Assembly: GCF_001435345.1 (NCBI RefSeq)
Contig: NZ_AZGO01000012.1
Coordinates: forward strand, 1-55,442
Direction: 5' to 3'
Length of the DNA stretch: 55,442 nt
DNA from: Limosilactobacillus pontis DSM 8475
GTDB taxonomy: Bacteria > Bacillota > Bacilli > Lactobacillales > Lactobacillaceae
The stretch's first letter is position 1, and each line of letters opens with the position of its first letter. A program made the translations under genes and the position numbers. Below, one piece after another: positions 17,212 through 25,958 of the stretch. The notes under the pieces were generated by a model. The model was not told where the DNA came from. It did not search any database and saw nothing but the letters and a program-made list of their open reading frames with translations.

Positions 17212-17217
17212 TATAAT
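17212..17217 (+). promoter_or_regulatory. -10 box of the pot operon
   Basis: A perfect TATAAT 45 bases before the potA start. The -35 is poor, so an activator or relaxed promoter is possible. The leader repeats GCAAAATTTT (17228-17237), a string also present in the pepX leader (17133-17142). Confidence 0.5.
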
Positions 17218-17261
17218 TTACCTGTTTGCAAAATTTTAGATAGGAAAGATGGTGAGTGAAA

Positions 17262-18353
17262 ATGAGCAATAACATCATGGAGTTCCGGCACGTCTCCCAG
17301 CAGTTCGGCAACAACGTGGTCCTGCGCGACATTGACTTTGAGATTGAGGCTGGTAAGTTCTACACCCTCCTCGGCCCGTCCGGCTCCGGGAAGACCACGA
17401 TCCTGCGCCTAATCGCCGGTTTCGACCAGCCGACCAGCGGGGAGATCTACTTTGATGGTCAGCAGATCAACGACGTCCCGGCCAACCGGCGCCAGGTTAA
17501 CACGGTCTTCCAGGACTATGCCCTCTTCCCCCACATGAACGTGGCGGAGAATGTGGCCTTCGGATTACAGATCAAGGGTGTTAAGAAGGCTGAAACTGAC
17601 CGGCGGGTTAAGGAGGCCCTCCACCTGGTTCAGCTGGACGGCTACGGGCCGCGGGAGATCACCGCCATGTCCGGTGGGCAGCGGCAACGGGTGGCAATTG
17701 CCCGGGCGATCGTCAACCGGCCCAAGCTCCTGCTCCTAGACGAGGCCCTGTCCGCCCTCGACCACAAGCTGCGGGTCGAGATGCAGACGGAACTGCGCCA
17801 GCTCCAGCGCCAACTGGGGATTACCTTTATCTTCGTCACCCACGATCAGGAGGAGGCCCTGGCGATGAGCGACCAGATTATGATCATCAACGACGGCACG
17901 ATCCAACAGAGCGGGACCCCAGTTGATATCTATGATGAGCCCTTGAACCACTTCGTTGCCGACTTCATCGGCGAGAGCAATATCGTGCCCGGGGTGATGA
18001 AGGCCGACTACCTGGTGACGATCGACGGTCAGGACTTCGAATGCGTCGATGCCGGGATGCGGCCCAACGAGCGTGTCGAGGTGGTAATCCGCCCCGAGGA
18101 CCTGGACATCACCACGGCTGACCAGGGCAAGCTGACCGTCACCGTCGATACCCAGCTTTTCCGGGGCGTTGACTACCAGATCACCGCCCACGACCAGCGG
18201 GACCATGAGTGGAAGATTAATTCGATTCACCAGACCACGGTCGGGGCCCAGGTCGGGTTGGCCTTTGATCCCGAAGATATTCACGTGATGCGTTACAACG
18301 AAAGCGAGGAGGACTTTGATGCCCGCCTGGATAGTTATGAGGAGGATGACTGA
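17262..18353 (+). CDS. potA: Spermidine/putrescine ABC transporter ATPase PotA
   Basis: About 363 residues. Walker [10 protein letters not shown] (about 37), Q-loop [11 protein letters not shown], signature [13 protein letters not shown], Walker [13 protein letters not shown], switch His in VTHDQEE, then a C-terminal TOBE regulatory domain (about 245-345). It energises polyamine import for PotB/PotC/PotD. ATG 17262 is 5 bases after GGTGAG; an in-frame GTG at 17256 is the alternative. Its stop overlaps the next start as TGATG. Confidence 0.95.
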   Translation: MSNNIMEFRHVSQQFGNNVVLRDIDFEIEAGKFYTLLGPSGSGKTTILRLIAGFDQPTSGEIYFDGQQINDVPANRRQVNTVFQDYALFPHMNVAENVAFGLQIKGVKKAETDRRVKEALHLVQLDGYGPREITAMSGGQRQRVAIARAIVNRPKLLLLDEALSALDHKLRVEMQTELRQLQRQLGITFIFVTHDQEEALAMSDQIMIINDGTIQQSGTPVDIYDEPLNHFVADFIGESNIVPGVMKADYLVTIDGQDFECVDAGMRPNERVEVVIRPEDLDITTADQGKLTVTVDTQLFRGVDYQITAHDQRDHEWKINSIHQTTVGAQVGLAFDPEDIHVMRYNESEEDFDARLDSYEEDD

Positions 18354-19978
18354 TGCGGCAGAAAGTAATCTTTACGGTTCCCTACGCCCTCTGGATCCTG
18401 CTCTTCGTCATCGCCCCGCTCGTGCTGATCTTCTACCAATCGTTCTTCAACATCGACGGCCAGGTTACCCTGGGCAATTACGCAACCTACCTGACCTCGG
18501 GGGTCTACCTGAAGATGACCCTCAATTCGGTCTGGTACGCCTTCCTGATTACCCTGGTGACCCTAGTGATCTCCTATCCGACGGCCTACGTGCTTAACCA
18601 CCTGCCGAATAGGCAGTTCTGGCTCCTGCTGGTGATCCTGCCGACCTGGATCAACCTCCTGCTGAAGACCTACGCCTTTATCGGCCTCTTCAGCCGGACG
18701 GGAACGGTCAACCAGTTCCTGCAATTCGTCGGCCTGGGCAGTCACCAGCTCCTCTTCACCGACGCCAGCTTCATGTTCGTGGCGGCCTACATCGAGATCC
18801 CCTTCATGGTCCTGCCGATCTTCAACTCACTGGCCGAGATCAACCCCTCGCTGATCAACGCCAGCAAGGACCTCGGCGCCAGCCAGTGGCAGACCTTCAC
18901 CAAGGTGGTCTGGCCGCTGTCTTTGCCGGGAGTTAAGGCCGGAATTCAGGCCGTCTTCATTCCATCGCTTTCCCTCTTCATGATTACCCGCCTGATCGGG
19001 GGCAACCGGGTCATCACCCTGGGGACGGCGATCGAGGAGCACTTCCTGACCACCCAGAACTGGGGGATGGGTTCGACCATTGGGGTGATCTTGATCCTGG
19101 CAATGTTTATTGTCATGTTTGTCACCGGTGAGGGCCGGCAGAAGGGGGGGACGGCACTGATGAAAAAACACCGTTTCACCTGGGGCGGCCTCTACCTGGC
19201 CCTGGTCTTCGTGATCCTGTACGCCCCGATCCTTTACCTGATGATCTTCTCCTTCAGTGCCGGGAAGACGATGGAGAAGTACCACGGTTTCTCCTTCCAA
19301 CACTACACCGACCTCTTTGCCGACAGCCGGATGATCACGATCGTCATCAACACCCTGATTGTGGCCCTGCTGGCGTCCTTGATCGCTACCATCATCGGCA
19401 CGATGGGGGCGCTGGTGATCAAGGACAGCCGGGGGACCTGGCGCAATAGCCTCCTTTCCCTGAATAACGTTCTGATGGTTTCACCCGACGTCATCATCGG
19501 GGCGAGCTTTTTAATCTTCTTCACCGTCCTTGGCATCAGGTTGGGCTTCGTGTCGGTCCTGCTTAGCCACATCGCCTTCTGCATTCCGATCGTCGTCCTG
19601 ATGGTCCTGCCCAAGCTCAATGAACTGTCACCAACCCTGGTCGACGCTGCCTACGACCTGGGGGCCTCGCGCTGGCAGACCCTCTCCCGGGTGATCCTGC
19701 CCGCTATTGCACCCGGTATCTTCGCCGGTTACTTCATGGCCCTGACCTACTCTTTAGACGACTTTGCCGTGACCTTCTTCGTCACCGGTAATGGCTTTTC
19801 GACCCTGTCGGTGGAGATCTACTCCCGGGCCCGGCAGGGGATCAACCTGGAGATCAACGCCCTGTCAACATTGATGTTCATCGTGTCGCTCCTGCTGGTG
19901 GTTGGTTACTACTTCATCAGCAAGCATAGCGGCCGACGGAACCGAATCGTGGCCGTAAAGGAGGGGGATGCGCAATGA
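18353..19978 (+). CDS. potBC: Fused PotB-PotC polyamine permease reading frame
   Basis: 541 residues comprising two complete binding-protein-dependent permeases. PotB (about 1-268) has its EAA-type loop at KDLGASQWQTFTKVVWPLSL. PotC (about 270-541) begins MKKHRFTWGG, with its EAA loop at YDLGASRWQTLSRVILPAI. In most bacteria these are separate genes of about 270 codons. The junction is AAG followed by G7 (19144-19150), then ACGGCACTGATG. With one G fewer, PotB would stop at a TGA overlapping PotC's ATG (TGATG), the standard coupled arrangement. So this is a recent fusion, slippage site or sequence error. PotC can in principle still start at ATG 19160, since AAGGGGGGG lies 9 bases upstream. 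The stop overlaps potD by 4 bases. Confidence 0.88.
   Translation: MRQKVIFTVPYALWILLFVIAPLVLIFYQSFFNIDGQVTLGNYATYLTSGVYLKMTLNSVWYAFLITLVTLVISYPTAYVLNHLPNRQFWLLLVILPTWINLLLKTYAFIGLFSRTGTVNQFLQFVGLGSHQLLFTDASFMFVAAYIEIPFMVLPIFNSLAEINPSLINASKDLGASQWQTFTKVVWPLSLPGVKAGIQAVFIPSLSLFMITRLIGGNRVITLGTAIEEHFLTTQNWGMGSTIGVILILAMFIVMFVTGEGRQKGGTALMKKHRFTWGGLYLALVFVILYAPILYLMIFSFSAGKTMEKYHGFSFQHYTDLFADSRMITIVINTLIVALLASLIATIIGTMGALVIKDSRGTWRNSLLSLNNVLMVSPDVIIGASFLIFFTVLGIRLGFVSVLLSHIAFCIPIVVLMVLPKLNELSPTLVDAAYDLGASRWQTLSRVILPAIAPGIFAGYFMALTYSLDDFAVTFFVTGNGFSTLSVEIYSRARQGINLEINALSTLMFIVSLLLVVGYYFISKHSGRRNRIVAVKEGDAQ
19142..19162 (+). other. potB/potC junction: G7 tract and internal start
   Basis: AAGGGGGGG (19142-19150) is both a homopolymer joining the two frames and a plausible Shine-Dalgarno for ATG 19160. 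TGATG at 19158-19162 is the relic of an overlapping stop/start in the alternative frame. Confidence 0.8.
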
Positions 19979-21048
19979 AGAAGCTATTTGCCGCACTGGT
20001 GGGTATCCTGGCCCTCTGCCTCCTGCTCGCGTTTGGTGACTACGCCCTGAACCGGCAGACCAGCCAGGCGGGGCGGCGGACGGTCACCATCTACAATTGG
20101 GGTGACTACGTGGATCCGGCCCTGATCACCAAGTTCGAGAAGCAGACCGGCTACCACGTCGACTACGAAACCTTTGACAGTAACGAGTCAATGCTGACCA
20201 AGATCCGTCAGGGCGGGACCAACTACGACCTGGTGATCCCCAGTGAGTACACCGTCCAGCGGATGAAAAAGGAGGGCTTGGTTGCCCCACTGGACCACCG
20301 TAAGCTTCCCAACCTACGCTACATCGACCGTCAGTTTCTGAACCGGTCCTTTGACCCCGGCAACCACTACTCGGTGCCGTACTTCTGGGGCACCCTGGGG
20401 ATCATCTATAACGATGAGCAGGTCAATGGGCGCGACGTCCAGCACTGGTCCCAGCTCTGGAACCCGCGCCTGAAAGACAACGTGATGCTGATCGATAGTG
20501 CCCGCGATGTCTTCGCCATGGCCCTGATCACCCAGGGAGACTCGGTCAACACGACCAACTATTCTCAGCTCAAGCGGGCCCAGCGCCATCTCAAGCGGCT
20601 GACGCCCAACGTCAAGGCGATCATCGCCGACGAGATGAAGATGTACATGGAGCAGGGCGAGGCCGCCGTCGGGGTGACCTACTCGGGGGATGCTCGCGAG
20701 ATGATGGACATCAACCACCACCTCCACTATGTCGTGCCGAGCGAGGGGAGTAACATCTGGTTTGACAACATGGTGATCCCGAAGGCGGCCCGCAACAAGG
20801 CGGCTGCCTACCAATTCATCAATTTCATGCTGGAGCCAAAGAACGCGGCCGAAAACGCCCGCTACGTTGGCTACGCGACGCCGAACTGGAAGGCCAAGCA
20901 GCTCCTGCCGAAGAAAGTAACCGCAGACCGGTCCTTCTACCCGCCAAAGAGCACGATGAGTCACTTACAGACCTACCGTGACCTGCCATTGCACGTGCTG
21001 GGGGAGTACAATGACCTCTTCCTCGAGTTCAAGATGTTTGCCAAGTGA
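19975..21048 (+). CDS. potD: Polyamine-binding protein PotD
   Basis: 357 residues. An N-terminal hydrophobic segment (about 3-22) is followed by a bacterial extracellular binding-protein family fold starting at VTIYNWGDYVDPALITKFEK, typical of PotD/PotF, with later NYDLVIPSEYTV and PYFWGTLGIIYND. It captures spermidine or putrescine outside the membrane and delivers it to PotBC. The only N-terminal Cys is in LALC, a poor lipobox, so anchoring may be by uncleaved helix. It starts within the ATGA overlap with potBC. Confidence 0.93.
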   Translation: MKKLFAALVGILALCLLLAFGDYALNRQTSQAGRRTVTIYNWGDYVDPALITKFEKQTGYHVDYETFDSNESMLTKIRQGGTNYDLVIPSEYTVQRMKKEGLVAPLDHRKLPNLRYIDRQFLNRSFDPGNHYSVPYFWGTLGIIYNDEQVNGRDVQHWSQLWNPRLKDNVMLIDSARDVFAMALITQGDSVNTTNYSQLKRAQRHLKRLTPNVKAIIADEMKMYMEQGEAAVGVTYSGDAREMMDINHHLHYVVPSEGSNIWFDNMVIPKAARNKAAAYQFINFMLEPKNAAENARYVGYATPNWKAKQLLPKKVTADRSFYPPKSTMSHLQTYRDLPLHVLGEYNDLFLEFKMFAK

Positions 21049-21058
21049 ATAGAATTAA

Positions 21059-21094
21059 GTGGCTGGGAGAAAATTTTGTTTTCTCACCAGCCAC
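21059..21094 (+). terminator. Terminator of the pot operon
   Basis: 15-bp stem (GTGGCTGG GAGAAAA and its complement, one bulged A) 10 bases after the potD stop, although the T tract is only moderate (TTAGTTTT). Confidence 0.75.
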
Positions 21095-21211
21095 GATTAG
21101 TTTTCCGAATATTATAATGCAGTTACGGGAAACAAGCGCGCCCTGTACGGCTAGCTGAGAAGCTTAGGTTGTTTCCATGAATAATAGTACCGGAATCTTT
21201 CCGTTCTCTAA

Positions 21212-21394
21212 TTAAGTTTCAGCGAGCTGTCGCTTTATTTCAGTGGGGGTCAAAACCTTTTTGTGACGGGTGCTAGAACGGTGCGATGGTGCTAAAATTA
21301 AGATAGTAACCGCTACGCAAGTAATCAGGACGGCCCGCCAGGTCGGTAACGAGAGTATACTCACCGCCCGCGTCCCCGGTGCGGTATTTGCCAT
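21212..21394 (-). CDS. Possible 60-residue single-helix membrane protein
   Basis: On the minus strand, ATG 21394 follows AAGG by 6 bases. The product would have one membrane helix (AVLITCVAVTILILAP, about residues 21-36) and a basic tail ending TPTEIKRQLAET. A minus-strand extended -10 (TGATATAAG) lies further upstream. The frame lies entirely opposite the candidate plus-strand transcript. Length, hydrophobicity and antisense layout recall type I toxins, but there is no family match and the frame may be chance. Confidence 0.3.
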   Translation of the reverse strand: MANTAPGTRAVSILSLPTWRAVLITCVAVTILILAPSHRSSTRHKKVLTPTEIKRQLAET

Positions 21395-21461
21395 GTTTGG
21401 CCTTATCTGGTTACCGAGAAGCGTTACTGACACAAGCAACTTATATCACACACCAAGTCAG

Positions 21462-21492
21462 ACTCCCGAGCTTCCCCGCTTGGGAGTTTTTT
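21462..21492 (+). terminator. Orphan rho-independent terminator
   Basis: ACTCCCGAGC (21462-21471) pairs with GCTTGGGAGT (21478-21487; one G-U), loop TTCCCC, then TTTTTT. No plus-strand CDS precedes it after potD's own terminator. Confidence 0.85.
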
Positions 21493-21736
21493 GATAAAAT
21501 CGTCAATTCTCTTCATGTTGGGAAAGAAAACGTTTAATGACAGCGGTCACAGCAGGATAAATTGCTATGAATTATTTGAAATCCCCGCCGTGGCCGTGTT
21601 AGGGTGGAAAACGTCGTAACTTTTAAGTAACTAATCGAATTCTCGTGCAGGTAGATAAGAAATTGTTCTGGAACACAATTAAGAGATTAACTAGCCTAGC
21701 TACTATTTGCATAAAATCGATCCACAACATTTGATG
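21493..21736. other. AT-rich leader of the amino-acid permease
   Basis: About 240 bases with no ORF that convinces. It contains AAGAAAACGTTTAATG near 21525-21540, a partial cre-like match, and TAAAAT near 21713 as a weak -10. Nothing else is recognised. Confidence 0.4.
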
Positions 21737-21750
21737 AGGTGAAACCTTTT

Positions 21751-23358
21751 TTGCAAAACCAACCCAAGAAGAAGATAACCCTGTTTTCCGCAATTATGCT
21801 GGCCATCAGCTCCCTGATCGGGTCCGGCTGGCTCTTCGGGGCCAACGAGGCCGCCGCGGCTGCCGGACCAGCCGCCGTGATCTCCTGGATTGTCGGTGCC
21901 GTCGTGATGGGGATGATTGCTGCCAACTATGTTGAACTCGGGGTGATGCTGCCCGAGAGCGGGGGTATGAGCCGGTATGCCCAGTACAGTCACGGCCCCC
22001 TGCTCGGCTTCATCGCCTCCTGGGCCAACTGGCTGTCCCTGGTTGCCATCATCCCGATCGAGGCCGTGGCGGCGGTCCAGTACATGAGCTCCTGGCCGTG
22101 GAAGTGGGCCAACTGGACGAACCGCTTCATGGCGGGTGGCCATATCAGCTCCCGCGGACTGCTGGTCGTCTTTGCCTTCATGATCGTGTTCACCCTCCTG
22201 AACTTCTGGTCGGTGGAACTGATGACCAAGTTCACCAACGCCATCTCGGTCTTCAAGATCGGGATGCCGCTGTTGACGATTATCCTGCTGATTCTTAGCA
22301 GCTTCCACCCGGCCAACTTCGGGAATAGTGTCCACACCTTCATGCCACATGGGACCAGTGCCATCTTTGAGGCGACGACGATCTCCGGGATCATCTTCTC
22401 CTACAACGCCTTCCAGACAGTCATCAACATCGGCGGAGAGATCGAGCGGCCGCAGAAGAACATCTTCCGGGCGATCATAATCTCCCTGACGGTGGCGGCG
22501 GTCATCTACATCCTCCTGCAGGTGGCCTTCATCGGCGCCGTCGCTCCCCACGACCTGAAGCATGTTGGCTGGGGCGGACTAAATTTCAACTCGCCGTTCG
22601 CCGACCTGGCAATCATGGTGGGGATGAACTGGCTGGCCACTCTGCTCTACCTGGATGCTTTCGTTTCACCGTTTGGTACCGGGGTCTCCTTCGTGGCCTC
22701 CTCGGGGCGGACCCTGGCGGCGATGACCCTCAACCGGCACATCCCCAAGTGGCTGGGCAAGACAGATGGTATCTACGGCAACCCGCGCCTGGCCTACCTG
22801 GCGAACCTGGTCATTGGGGGCCTGCTGGTAACGATTTTCCGCGATTGGTCCGTCCTGGCCGCGGTCATCTCGACCTCGACTTTGATCGCCTACCTGACCG
22901 GGCCGGTGACCGTGATCTCGATGCGTAAGCTCCGGCCCGACTACAAGCGGCCGGTGAAGTCCAAGTCAATTCGGGTGGTGGCTCCGCTCTCCTTTATCCT
23001 CGCCAGCCTAGCGATCTACTGGGCGATGTGGCCGACGACGGTGGAGGTTATCCTGGTGATCCTGCTGGGCCTGCCGATGTACATCTACTTCGACTATAAG
23101 AACGGTAAGACGACCATTCGCCAGCAGTTACGTAGTAGTGGCTGGATGATCTGCTGCCTGGTCTTCATCTCGGTGATGTCCTATATTGGTAGCGCCGGGT
23201 TCCGGGGGCAGAACTTTATTCACTATCCCTGGGACTTCGTGGTGATCATCATTGCCAGCTACTTCTTCTACCGGTGGGGATTGAAGAGCCGGATGAAGAA
23301 CAGCCCCGACCTACCGATGGCCGACCAGATCAATCAACGGGTTAAAATTGAAGAATAG
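21751..23358 (+). CDS. APC-superfamily amino acid permease (aspartate/glutamate-type)
   Basis: 535 residues, about 12 to 14 membrane helices. Helix 1 carries SSLIGSGWLFGANEAAAAAG, the APC substrate/backbone-binding segment; helix 6 region FSYNAFQTVINIGGEIERPQKN is typical of the YveA-like acidic amino acid:proton symporters. The exact substrate is not determinable. The start is placed at TTG 21751, 7 bases after GAGGTGA; the GTG at 21739 is part of that ribosome binding site. It is monocistronic, ending at a strong bidirectional terminator. Confidence 0.85.
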   Translation: MQNQPKKKITLFSAIMLAISSLIGSGWLFGANEAAAAAGPAAVISWIVGAVVMGMIAANYVELGVMLPESGGMSRYAQYSHGPLLGFIASWANWLSLVAIIPIEAVAAVQYMSSWPWKWANWTNRFMAGGHISSRGLLVVFAFMIVFTLLNFWSVELMTKFTNAISVFKIGMPLLTIILLILSSFHPANFGNSVHTFMPHGTSAIFEATTISGIIFSYNAFQTVINIGGEIERPQKNIFRAIIISLTVAAVIYILLQVAFIGAVAPHDLKHVGWGGLNFNSPFADLAIMVGMNWLATLLYLDAFVSPFGTGVSFVASSGRTLAAMTLNRHIPKWLGKTDGIYGNPRLAYLANLVIGGLLVTIFRDWSVLAAVISTSTLIAYLTGPVTVISMRKLRPDYKRPVKSKSIRVVAPLSFILASLAIYWAMWPTTVEVILVILLGLPMYIYFDYKNGKTTIRQQLRSSGWMICCLVFISVMSYIGSAGFRGQNFIHYPWDFVVIIIASYFFYRWGLKSRMKNSPDLPMADQINQRVKIEE

Positions 23359-23360
23359 TA

Positions 23361-23392
23361 AAAAAGATCGACCAGCAACGGTCGATCTTTTT
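23361..23392. terminator. Bidirectional terminator
   Basis: Perfect 13-bp stem AAAAAGATCGACC with loop AGCAAC between two convergent permease genes. Confidence 0.92.
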
Positions 23393-23394
23393 CG

Positions 23395-24786
23395 TTAACG
23401 TTCCTTATTCAGCTTACTGTGCCGGTAGCCATAGGCGAAGTAGATGATGATGCCGATGGCAAACCAGATCCCGGCCCCAATGTAGGTGATCTTGGACAGC
23501 TGGGTCATCATTCCCAGGCAGGCCAAACCGGAGAGAATCGGCAGGACAGGGTAGAGCGGCACCTTGAAGCCGCCCCGGTTACCGATGTCCTTCCGGTGGC
23601 GCAGGGGGATGATCCCGAACGATACCAGGGTGAAGGCAAACAGGGTCCCGATGTTAACCAGGCTGGTCAATTCATCCAGTGGGACCAAGCCCCCCATGAC
23701 GGCGACGATGATTGAAACCACCCAGAGGGCGATCTGTGGTGAATGGTGTTTTTCATCGAACTGGGCCAGCTTGGACGGCAGGAGCCCATCACGGCCGATG
23801 GCATAAACCAGCCGGGAGCTGGAGTAGATCATGGAGATCATCATGGTGAGCATCCCGACTAGGGCCCCGATGGAGAGCAGGTCGGCTAGCCAGCCGTGGT
23901 TAACCAGCTGCAGGGCGTAGGCGACCGGGTTGGCGACGTTTAGCTTGGTGTACTTGACCATCCCGGTTAGGACGGCAGCCACCCCCATGTAGAGGATCGT
24001 AGCGACGACCAGGGTGCCGATGATCCCGATCGGCATGTTCTTCTTCGGGTTCATGACCTCGGCGGCGGAACTGGAGACCACGTCGAAACCTAAGTAGGCG
24101 AAGAAACCGAGCGTGGCCCCGTGGATGACCCCCTTAAGATGGAAGGGCATGAAGGGGTGGTAGTTGCTAGGCTTGATGAAGAAGAGCCCAACCCCGATGA
24201 AGATCAGGATGATTGCCAACTTCAATACCACGGCGAAGTCATTGATCCGCATTGATGACTGCATCCCGTGGGCCAGCATCAACGCAATCAGCAGGACGAT
24301 CACCACCGCCACGATGTTGACGTAGGTGCCGTGGGCCGGGTCGAAGGGACCACTGAGTGCGGTTGGCAGGTGTAGGCCGAACGACCCGATCAGCGAGTTG
24401 AAGTAGGCGGCCCACCCGGTTGAAACGGTGGCCACTGCCAGCATGTATTCCAGGACCAGGGCCCAGCCGAGCAGCCAGCCGAAGAACTCACCGAAGACGA
24501 TGTTTCCATATGAATAGGCACTCCCGGCAACGGGGAGGGCAGAGGAGAACTCGGCGTAGCACATTGCAGCGAGGGCACAGATGATGGCGGAGAGGAAGAA
24601 TGACAGGGTCACCCCCGGACCGGCCGATTCCGCGGCGATCGTACCGGGGAGGATGAAGATCCCGGTCCCAATCACCGCACCGATGCCGATCGCCATTAAG
24701 TCTTTAGCGGTCATCGTCTTAACAAACTTCTTGTCCGCCCCCAAGTAACGGTCGAGACTTTCTTTGCGGAGAATGTTTAAGTCCAT
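23395..24786 (-). CDS. APC amino acid permease, CAT/YfnA type
   Basis: 463 residues, 12 helices. The N-terminal MTAKDLMAIGIGAVIGTGIF and helix 6 GFFAYLGFDVVSSSAAEVMN are signatures of cationic amino acid transporter-like (YfnA) permeases. It lies in the cytoplasmic membrane; substrate unknown. AAAGGTGG precedes ATG 24786. It is divergent from the Nudix cluster; the 151-base intergenic region is very AT-rich and presumably carries both promoters. Confidence 0.88.
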   Translation of the reverse strand: MDLNILRKESLDRYLGADKKFVKTMTAKDLMAIGIGAVIGTGIFILPGTIAAESAGPGVTLSFFLSAIICALAAMCYAEFSSALPVAGSAYSYGNIVFGEFFGWLLGWALVLEYMLAVATVSTGWAAYFNSLIGSFGLHLPTALSGPFDPAHGTYVNIVAVVIVLLIALMLAHGMQSSMRINDFAVVLKLAIILIFIGVGLFFIKPSNYHPFMPFHLKGVIHGATLGFFAYLGFDVVSSSAAEVMNPKKNMPIGIIGTLVVATILYMGVAAVLTGMVKYTKLNVANPVAYALQLVNHGWLADLLSIGALVGMLTMMISMIYSSSRLVYAIGRDGLLPSKLAQFDEKHHSPQIALWVVSIIVAVMGGLVPLDELTSLVNIGTLFAFTLVSFGIIPLRHRKDIGNRGGFKVPLYPVLPILSGLACLGMMTQLSKITYIGAGIWFAIGIIIYFAYGYRHSKLNKER

Positions 24787-24937
24787 CGCTAAACCACCTT
24801 TCTTTGTTATAATGAGTCAAGGTACTTAAATGTACTATTTAACTATTAATAATAACTAGTTAGTGCATTAAAAGTCAATGAGAAAATTAAGATTAACTTA
24901 ATAATCTTAAGAATATTGCTTAAGGAGCGAGGAAACG

Positions 24938-25351
24938 ATGGCAATTGAAGTAACGAGTGGTGCAGTGGTTTACCGGCGGACGGATTGTGGGATCGAATAC
25001 CTGCTGCTGGAGAGTCAGAACAAGAGGCACTTCTGGGGCTTCCCCAAGGGCCATGTCGAGGGCAACGAGAGCCTGAAGGAGACCGCTGAACGGGAGATTC
25101 GCGAGGAAACCCAGCTGGTCTTGCCGATCGACACCAGCTTCCATGTTTACACCGAGTACGACCTGCCCAACGGCAACCGTAAGCAGATGACCCTCTATAC
25201 CGCCAACCTGACCGAGCACGAAAATATCCGCCTCCAGGGTGAAGAGACCAAGAACTGCGGCTGGTTTACCTACCAGGACGCCCGGGAACGGCTGACCTAC
25301 GACAACCTCAAGCAATTGCTTGACCAGGTCAACGACCACTTGACGAAGTAA
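24938..25351 (+). CDS. Nudix hydrolase, Ap4A hydrolase-like
   Basis: 137 residues with a complete Nudix box, from GHVEGNE to REIREETQL (about 36-58, G-x5-E-x7-REUxEExGU with Gln for the last Gly). WGFPKGH and the short length fit bis(5'-nucleosyl)-tetraphosphatases, which degrade alarmone-like Ap4A in the cytosol. AAGGAGCGAGG precedes the start. Its stop overlaps the next start (TAATG). Confidence 0.88.
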   Translation: MAIEVTSGAVVYRRTDCGIEYLLLESQNKRHFWGFPKGHVEGNESLKETAEREIREETQLVLPIDTSFHVYTEYDLPNGNRKQMTLYTANLTEHENIRLQGEETKNCGWFTYQDARERLTYDNLKQLLDQVNDHLTK

Positions 25352-25929
25352 TGATGGCAAAGCACGTATTCATTATCTGTGGGGCAGCTGGGTCTGGCAA
25401 GACGACGGTGGCCAACTACCTCCGGGAACACTACGGCATGCACCGGGTGATCACCCACACGACCCGGGCACCGCGGCCGGGCGAGCGGGATGGGGTTGAT
25501 TATCATTTCGAAGATGACACCTCGATAAGCCGCCTCCACCTCCTTGAACAGGTGACCTACGATGGCGCCCAGTACGGTTCGTCCTACGAAGGCCTGCAGG
25601 AGGGCTGGCAGGCGGGACATGACGACGTGATCGTTCTTGATACGGCCGGGGCACTGACCTACCACCAGCAGCTGGGTGATGATGCGGTAATTATCTTCCT
25701 GACCGTTTCCCAGCTGACAGTTCTTGCCAAGCGGATGACCCAGCGGGGAGACCAGCAGACGGCCATTAATTCCCGCCTGCACAGTAAGGAGTATCAGCGT
25801 GACCTGCACCTGCCAGCAGCCCTGGACGGAATCGCCCACGTGATCACTAACGATGACTGGTCAGCGACCCGGCAGGAACTGGACCACTTGGTCGGCAAAG
25901 TCCTGGCGGCCCAGGATCAGAAATGCTAG
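25351..25929 (+). CDS. Guanylate kinase-like protein
   Basis: 192 residues. P-loop GAAGSGKTT (about 11-19), then ITHTTRAPRPGERDGVDYHF, the GMP-binding signature of guanylate kinases. The following lid/GMP-binding portion (about 50-75) diverges strongly from housekeeping Gmk, and the protein is slightly short. It is likely a paralogue with an altered nucleotide role rather than the essential Gmk. It overlaps the Nudix gene by one base and precedes a Fur-family gene by 29 bases; the three are probably one operon. Confidence 0.8.
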   Translation: MMAKHVFIICGAAGSGKTTVANYLREHYGMHRVITHTTRAPRPGERDGVDYHFEDDTSISRLHLLEQVTYDGAQYGSSYEGLQEGWQAGHDDVIVLDTAGALTYHQQLGDDAVIIFLTVSQLTVLAKRMTQRGDQQTAINSRLHSKEYQRDLHLPAALDGIAHVITNDDWSATRQELDHLVGKVLAAQDQKC

Positions 25930-25958
25930 AATTGAACGACTAGATTGGGGGAGTGATT

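Larger units (their letters stand above)
21113..21492 (+). ncRNA. Candidate non-coding transcript ending at an orphan terminator
   Basis: TATAAT at 21113-21118 is followed by a nested hairpin closed by GGAAACAA (21128-21135) and TTGTTTCC (21169-21176), with an inner stem around CTAGCT-GAGA-AGCTTAG. A strong rho-independent terminator (10-bp stem, 21462-21487, then T6) ends no plus-strand gene. The region could be an sRNA or an attenuated leader of the permease at 21751. I found no match by eye to 6S, tmRNA, RNase P, SRP, T-box, SAM or lysine riboswitch signatures. Confidence 0.35.

Noticed and set aside
14766-17216. Several long plus-strand frames opposite pepX
   Set aside because: PepX is complete with all catalytic motifs; the opposite frames have Val/Gly/Asp-biased shadow composition and no starts with ribosome sites.
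20314-20964. 216-codon minus-strand frame opposite potD
   Set aside because: Shadow of potD; no Shine-Dalgarno, no domain pattern.
21270-21494. Plus-strand 74-codon frame in the pot-permease gap
   Set aside because: No ribosome binding site, and its last codons run through the terminator stem and T tract.
21100-21500. Known structural RNA (6S, tmRNA, RNase P, SRP) in the intergenic gap
   Set aside because: No hallmark of these RNAs could be found by reading; only generic hairpins and a terminator.
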